Positions 5,411 to 7,926 of a DNA stretch of 7,926 bases are shown here, piece after piece. Within the stretch, counting starts at the first letter, position 1. Each line of letters begins with the position of its first letter. The notes under the pieces are model-generated. The model saw nothing but the letters and a program-made list of their open reading frames with translations. It had not been told where the DNA came from and ran no database searches. Source of the DNA: UBA8437 sp963580005 (GTDB lineage: Bacteria; Planctomycetota; Planctomycetia; Planctomycetales; Planctomycetaceae). Where the stretch lies: NCBI GenBank assembly GCA_963580005.1, contig CAUZJR010000255.1, positions 1 to 7,926 on the forward strand, given 5' to 3'. The translations under genes were made by a program, and so were the position numbers.

Positions 5411-6607
5411 ATGGCCAAGGAACTATTTGAACGCACCAAGCCGCATGTCAACGTCGGGACGATTGGTCATATTGACCACGGCAAGACGACCTTGACCGCG
5501 GCGATCCTGGCGGTGCAGCAGACCAAGGGATTGGCGGAATTCAAGAGTTACGCCGACATCGCCAAGGGCGGGACGGTTCGTGACGAGAACAAAACGGTCA
5601 CAATCGCGGTGAGTCACGTCGAGTACGAATCGGACGCCCGGCACTATGCTCACATCGATTGCCCCGGCCACGCCGATTACATCAAGAACATGATCACCGG
5701 TGCGGCCCAGATGGACGGTGCGATCCTGGTGGTCGAGGCCGGTACCGGCCCGATGCCTCAGACTCGCGAGCACATCCTCCTGGCCCGCCAGGTCAACGTG
5801 CCCGCCCTGGTCGTGTTCCTCAACAAGGTCGACCTGGTCGACGACGAGGAGCTGGTGATGCTGGTCGAGGAGGAGATCCGGGACCTGCTCAACAAGTACG
5901 ACTTCCCCGGCGACGAGATCCCGATCATCCACGGGGCGAGCAAGCCGGCGCTGGACACACCCGAAGACGAGGGGGCCAACGCGTGCATCGGTGAGTTGAT
6001 GGACGCCCTGGACAGCTACATCCCCGAGCCCATCCGCGACCACGAGAAGCCGTTCCTGATGGCCATCGAAGATGTGTTCTCGATCGAGGGTCGTGGTACA
6101 GTCGCCACGGGTCGGATCGAGCAGGGCGTGGTCAACATGGGCGAGAAGGTTGAGGTCATCGGATTGGAGGAGACTTTCGAGACGACCTGCACGGGTGTCG
6201 AGATGTTCAACAAGACTCTGTCGACCGGCCAGGCCGGAGACAACGTGGGGATCCTGTTGCGGGGCACCAAGAAGGATGAGATCCAGCGGGGCCAGGTGCT
6301 GGCCGCACCCGGGTCGATCAACCCGCACACCAAGTTCAAGGGCGAAGTCTACGTGCTCTCCAAGGACGAGGGCGGACGACACACTCCGTTCTTTACCGGC
6401 TACCGACCCCAGTTCTACTTCCGCACGACCGACGTCACCGGAGCCGCTCACCTGCCCGAGGGAGTGGAGATGTGCATGCCCGGGGACAATGTCACGATGG
6501 ATATCGAGCTGGGCAAGCCGATCGCCATGGACTCCGGAAGCCGGTTCGCCATCCGCGAGGGTGGCAAGACGGTCGGGTCGGGTCGGGTCGTGGAGATCAT
6601 CGAGTAA
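5411..6607 (+). CDS. tuf: Elongation factor Tu
   Basis: A 398-residue, full-length EF-Tu, the GTPase that carries aminoacyl-tRNA to the ribosome. The GTP-binding motifs are P-loop GHIDHGKT (19-26), DCPGH (83-87, catalytic His87), NKVD (138-141) and GASK (175-178). Domains 2 and 3 follow, with conserved RGTVATGRIEQG (228-239), KDEGGRHTPFF (318-328) and YRPQFYFRTTDVTG (331-344). Switch I is unusual: the near-universal RGITI is KTVTI (61-65). The Mg-binding threonine (Thr64) is kept, but the preceding Arg-Gly is lost, and about two residues are inserted before it. A near-universal Asp before GPMPQ is Thr112. All other motifs look functional, so this is probably a lineage trait. GGGAGA at 5395-5400 lies 10 nt before the ATG. 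The gene follows the four tRNAs and precedes rpmG. Confidence 0.98.
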   Translation: MAKELFERTKPHVNVGTIGHIDHGKTTLTAAILAVQQTKGLAEFKSYADIAKGGTVRDENKTVTIAVSHVEYESDARHYAHIDCPGHADYIKNMITGAAQMDGAILVVEAGTGPMPQTREHILLARQVNVPALVVFLNKVDLVDDEELVMLVEEEIRDLLNKYDFPGDEIPIIHGASKPALDTPEDEGANACIGELMDALDSYIPEPIRDHEKPFLMAIEDVFSIEGRGTVATGRIEQGVVNMGEKVEVIGLEETFETTCTGVEMFNKTLSTGQAGDNVGILLRGTKKDEIQRGQVLAAPGSINPHTKFKGEVYVLSKDEGGRHTPFFTGYRPQFYFRTTDVTGAAHLPEGVEMCMPGDNVTMDIELGKPIAMDSGSRFAIREGGKTVGSGRVVEIIE

Positions 6608-6670
6608 CACTCGACCGAGAGCCGGCTCGGGTAGGACTCGATTCGGTTCCCGTCACCAGGGAGACGCGTG

Positions 6671-6826
6671 ATGCCCAGAGAATACATCTGGCTGGAATGC
6701 ACTGATTGCGGCTCGAGAAATTACCGGGTCCAGAAGGAGACCCGGGGGACCGAGCGGCTGGAATTGAAGAAGTACTGCCGCAAGACTCGTCAGCATACGC
6801 TGCACAAGGAGTCGCGTAAGAAGTAG
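6671..6826 (+). CDS. rpmG: 50S ribosomal protein L33 (bL33)
   Basis: A 51-residue basic protein of normal L33 length, a component of the large ribosomal subunit near the tRNA exit site. It begins MPREYIWLECTDCGSRNYR and has the family core ETRGTERLELKKYCRK followed by HTLHKE. The zinc-ribbon form of L33 has two CxxC pairs. Here Cys10 and Cys13 form the first pair, but the second has only Cys36, with Thr at 39. The protein therefore lies between the zinc-binding and zinc-free forms; His42 might act as a fourth ligand (inference). AGGGAG at 6658-6663 sits 7 nt before the ATG. The gene lies 63 nt after tuf and ends 42 nt before tRNA-Trp, the usual tuf-rpmG-trnW-secE arrangement of many bacteria. 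Confidence 0.95.
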   Translation: MPREYIWLECTDCGSRNYRVQKETRGTERLELKKYCRKTRQHTLHKESRKK

Positions 6827-6868
6827 GATCACCGGGTGTGGCCGTCGGCCGGATCCACGGTGCCCTGG

Positions 6869-6944
<76 letters not shown>

Positions 6945-6966
6945 TGTTCACGATCGCAGAATAGAA

Positions 6967-7431
6967 ATGGCCAAACACAAGACCACCGCAGCCAAGTCCG
7001 CCGGCCTCCGCAGTGCCGTGGCCAATACCTTCGCCGTGGGACGCTACAAGCGAGCCCAGGGACGGGTCACCCGGCAGCTGACCGCCGCGGCCGTGTCGTT
7101 GATCGTCTTCTTCGGATCCTACACGCTCTACCAAAAACTGCTCACCGAATTGTCGGCGACTGACGGCATGAAGTGGCTTCCCCTCTGGTCGGCCACGGCT
7201 GTGACCGTGCTGGGACTGTGGGCCACGTTCCGGATCATTCACTGGCCCCGGTTTGCCGATTTCCTGATTTCGGTCGAGGCCGAAATGGACAAGGTGACCT
7301 GGAGCGATTGGGGAGAATTGAAACGATCCACCGCCGTGGTACTGATCACCATGGTCGTGTTGACGCTGGTGCTGTTCCTCTTTGATGTCTTCTGGCAGAA
7401 GATCTTCACCAGTACCGGGGTCTTGTTCTGA
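6967..7431 (+). CDS. secE: Preprotein translocase subunit SecE
   Basis: A 154-residue membrane protein of the SecYEG translocon, where SecE clamps and stabilises SecY. It has a basic N-terminus (1-37) and three predicted membrane helices at about 38-56, 72-91 and 121-143. The conserved amphipathic stretch VEAEMDKVTWSDWGELKRST (103-122) precedes the last helix and is the family signature. Three helices resemble the Escherichia coli form rather than the single-helix SecE of many bacteria. The ATG at 6967 was chosen because MAKHKTT starts a typical basic N-terminus only 25 nt after tRNA-Trp; an upstream in-frame ATG at 6838 would run through the tRNA. No Shine-Dalgarno sequence is seen. The position between tRNA-Trp and a probable nusG agrees with the widespread secE-nusG operon. 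Confidence 0.93.
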   Translation: MAKHKTTAAKSAGLRSAVANTFAVGRYKRAQGRVTRQLTAAAVSLIVFFGSYTLYQKLLTELSATDGMKWLPLWSATAVTVLGLWATFRIIHWPRFADFLISVEAEMDKVTWSDWGELKRSTAVVLITMVVLTLVLFLFDVFWQKIFTSTGVLF

Positions 7432-7456
7432 AAATCTCCTGCCGAATGTCTCAACA

Positions 7457-7476
7457 GTGGCTCCGCTTCGGACCAC
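7457..7476 (+). other. Hairpin downstream of secE
   Basis: GTGG-C-TCCG, CTT loop, CGGA-CCAC form an 8-bp stem with one bulged C, 25 nt after the secE stop. It lacks a following T-run, so it is at best a weak or factor-assisted termination or processing site in the secE-nusG spacer. Confidence 0.35.
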
Positions 7477-7576
7477 TCGGGCGGTAGGCTGACCGGGAAC
7501 CCACTGCACACTTCAGAGAGTCTTGAATCGAGGGATATTGGGGGGCGTTGCCGATCGCGGCCGAACGTGACCAGGA

Positions 7577-7594
7577 CACGACGTGGACGTCGTG
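7577..7594 (+). other. Hairpin in the leader of the nusG candidate
   Basis: CACGACG, TGGA loop, CGTCGTG form a perfect 7-bp GC-rich stem 77 nt before the start codon at 7672, followed by GGGG rather than T. The 240-nt spacer 7432-7671 contains no gene and is unusually long for secE-nusG, leaving room for an untranslated control region. Function is not established. Confidence 0.4.
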
Positions 7595-7671
7595 GGGAGC
7601 GGGAGGGTGCAGGGAGAGCCGATCGTGGGCTGGTGGCGCGTTGGGAACAATAAGCCAGGCGGTGAAACGCG

Positions 7672-7926
7672 ATGTCGATGTTCGACGATGCCACGATTGA
7701 GGAAGACGGCGCGGCAGAGCAGCCGGTTGATGACCTGCTGAACGCGCCGGACGACTCCGCAGAGAATGCCGAAGTCGAGGAACCTGAGGCTGAGGAACCT
7801 GTGGCTGAGGAACCTGAGGCTGAGGAACCTGAGGCTGAGGAACCTGAGGCTGAGGAACCTGAGGCTGAGGAACCTGAGGCTGAGGAACCTGAGGCTGAGG
7901 AACCTGTGGCTGAGGAACCTGTGGCT
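7672..7926 (+). CDS. nusG: Probable NusG with acidic repeat N-terminal extension (5' part only)
   Basis: Eighty-five codons are open to the right edge. An in-frame TGA at 7663-7665 fixes the start at the ATG of 7672 or 7678. The visible protein is very acidic: MSMFDDATIEEDGAAEQPVD, a further 15 residues, then ten EEP(E/V)A pentapeptides from residue 36. No NusG domain (NGN or KOW) is inside the window, so the assignment rests on context: tuf-rpmG-tRNA-Trp-secE is followed by nusG in many bacteria. If correct, the core domain should begin beyond the edge, and this factor, which binds RNA polymerase and links it to ribosomes or Rho, would carry a long disordered negatively charged tail. A different acidic protein inserted between secE and nusG cannot be excluded. 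GGTGA at 7661-7665 is a weak ribosome binding site. Confidence 0.6.
   Translation, partial: MSMFDDATIEEDGAAEQPVDDLLNAPDDSAENAEVEEPEAEEPVAEEPEAEEPEAEEPEAEEPEAEEPEAEEPEAEEPVAEEPVA
7777..7926 (+). repeat. 15-nt tandem repeat, ten copies, running off the window
   Basis: Ten back-to-back 15-nt units GAGGAACCTGAGGCT encode Glu-Glu-Pro-Glu-Ala. Units 2, 9 and 10 carry GTG for the fourth codon (Val); all other bases are identical, including synonymous positions. The array reaches the window edge, so the copy number is a minimum. The unit is a multiple of three, so expansion or loss keeps the reading frame. Confidence 0.97.

Noticed and set aside
5423..6610. 395-codon open frame antisense to tuf
   Set aside because: It mirrors the highly biased codons of EF-Tu in a GC-rich genome. 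Its translation resembles no protein family I know, and the sense frame is unambiguous.
7777..7926. CRISPR-like direct repeats
   Set aside because: The units are contiguous with no spacers and form an in-frame coding repeat.

Overview
The window is GC-rich bacterial DNA, most likely from a planctomycete. This is inferred from several traits together: an elongation factor Tu with an altered switch I, a sigma factor with a large non-sigma N-terminal half, an acidic extension on what should be NusG, tRNA genes that do not encode CCA, and several genes without a Shine-Dalgarno sequence. No rRNA gene is present, so the taxonomic call is tentative.

Left block (1-1854, minus strand): a MoxR-type AAA+ ATPase gene followed by a DUF58 gene that runs off the left edge, with a 4-nt stop/start overlap if the GTG start is used. 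The spacer 1855-2053 separates this pair from a rightward gene. It holds a possible leaderless promoter for moxR and a long inverted repeat that would fold in the rightward transcript. Rightward, 2054-2563 encodes a small four-helix membrane protein of CopD type.

Middle block (2760-4436, plus strand): a 558-residue sigma-70 family protein. Its C-terminal half has sigma regions 1.2, 2 and 4. Its N-terminal half carries up to three helix-turn-helix modules, and sigma region 3 appears to be missing. This is the most unusual protein in the window.

Right block (4508-7926, plus strand): a translation/secretion/transcription cluster. A good housekeeping promoter (4508-4535) precedes tRNA-Thr(UGU), tRNA-Tyr(GUA), tRNA-Gly(UCC) and tRNA-Thr(GGU), then tuf, rpmG, tRNA-Trp(CCA), secE and the start of a probable nusG gene. 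The first five genes have the same identities and order as thrU-tyrU-glyT-thrT-tufB of Escherichia coli. The tRNA genes supply adaptors, tuf delivers charged tRNAs to the ribosome, rpmG is a 50S protein, secE is a translocon subunit and nusG couples transcription to translation. Spacers in this block carry hairpins and short phased repeats with no known role.

Two in-frame tandem repeats, (9 nt)x4 in moxR and (15 nt)x10 in the nusG candidate, are nearly or fully perfect in DNA and point to recent replication slippage. No mobile element, CRISPR array or attachment site was seen, and no clear U-tract terminator was found.
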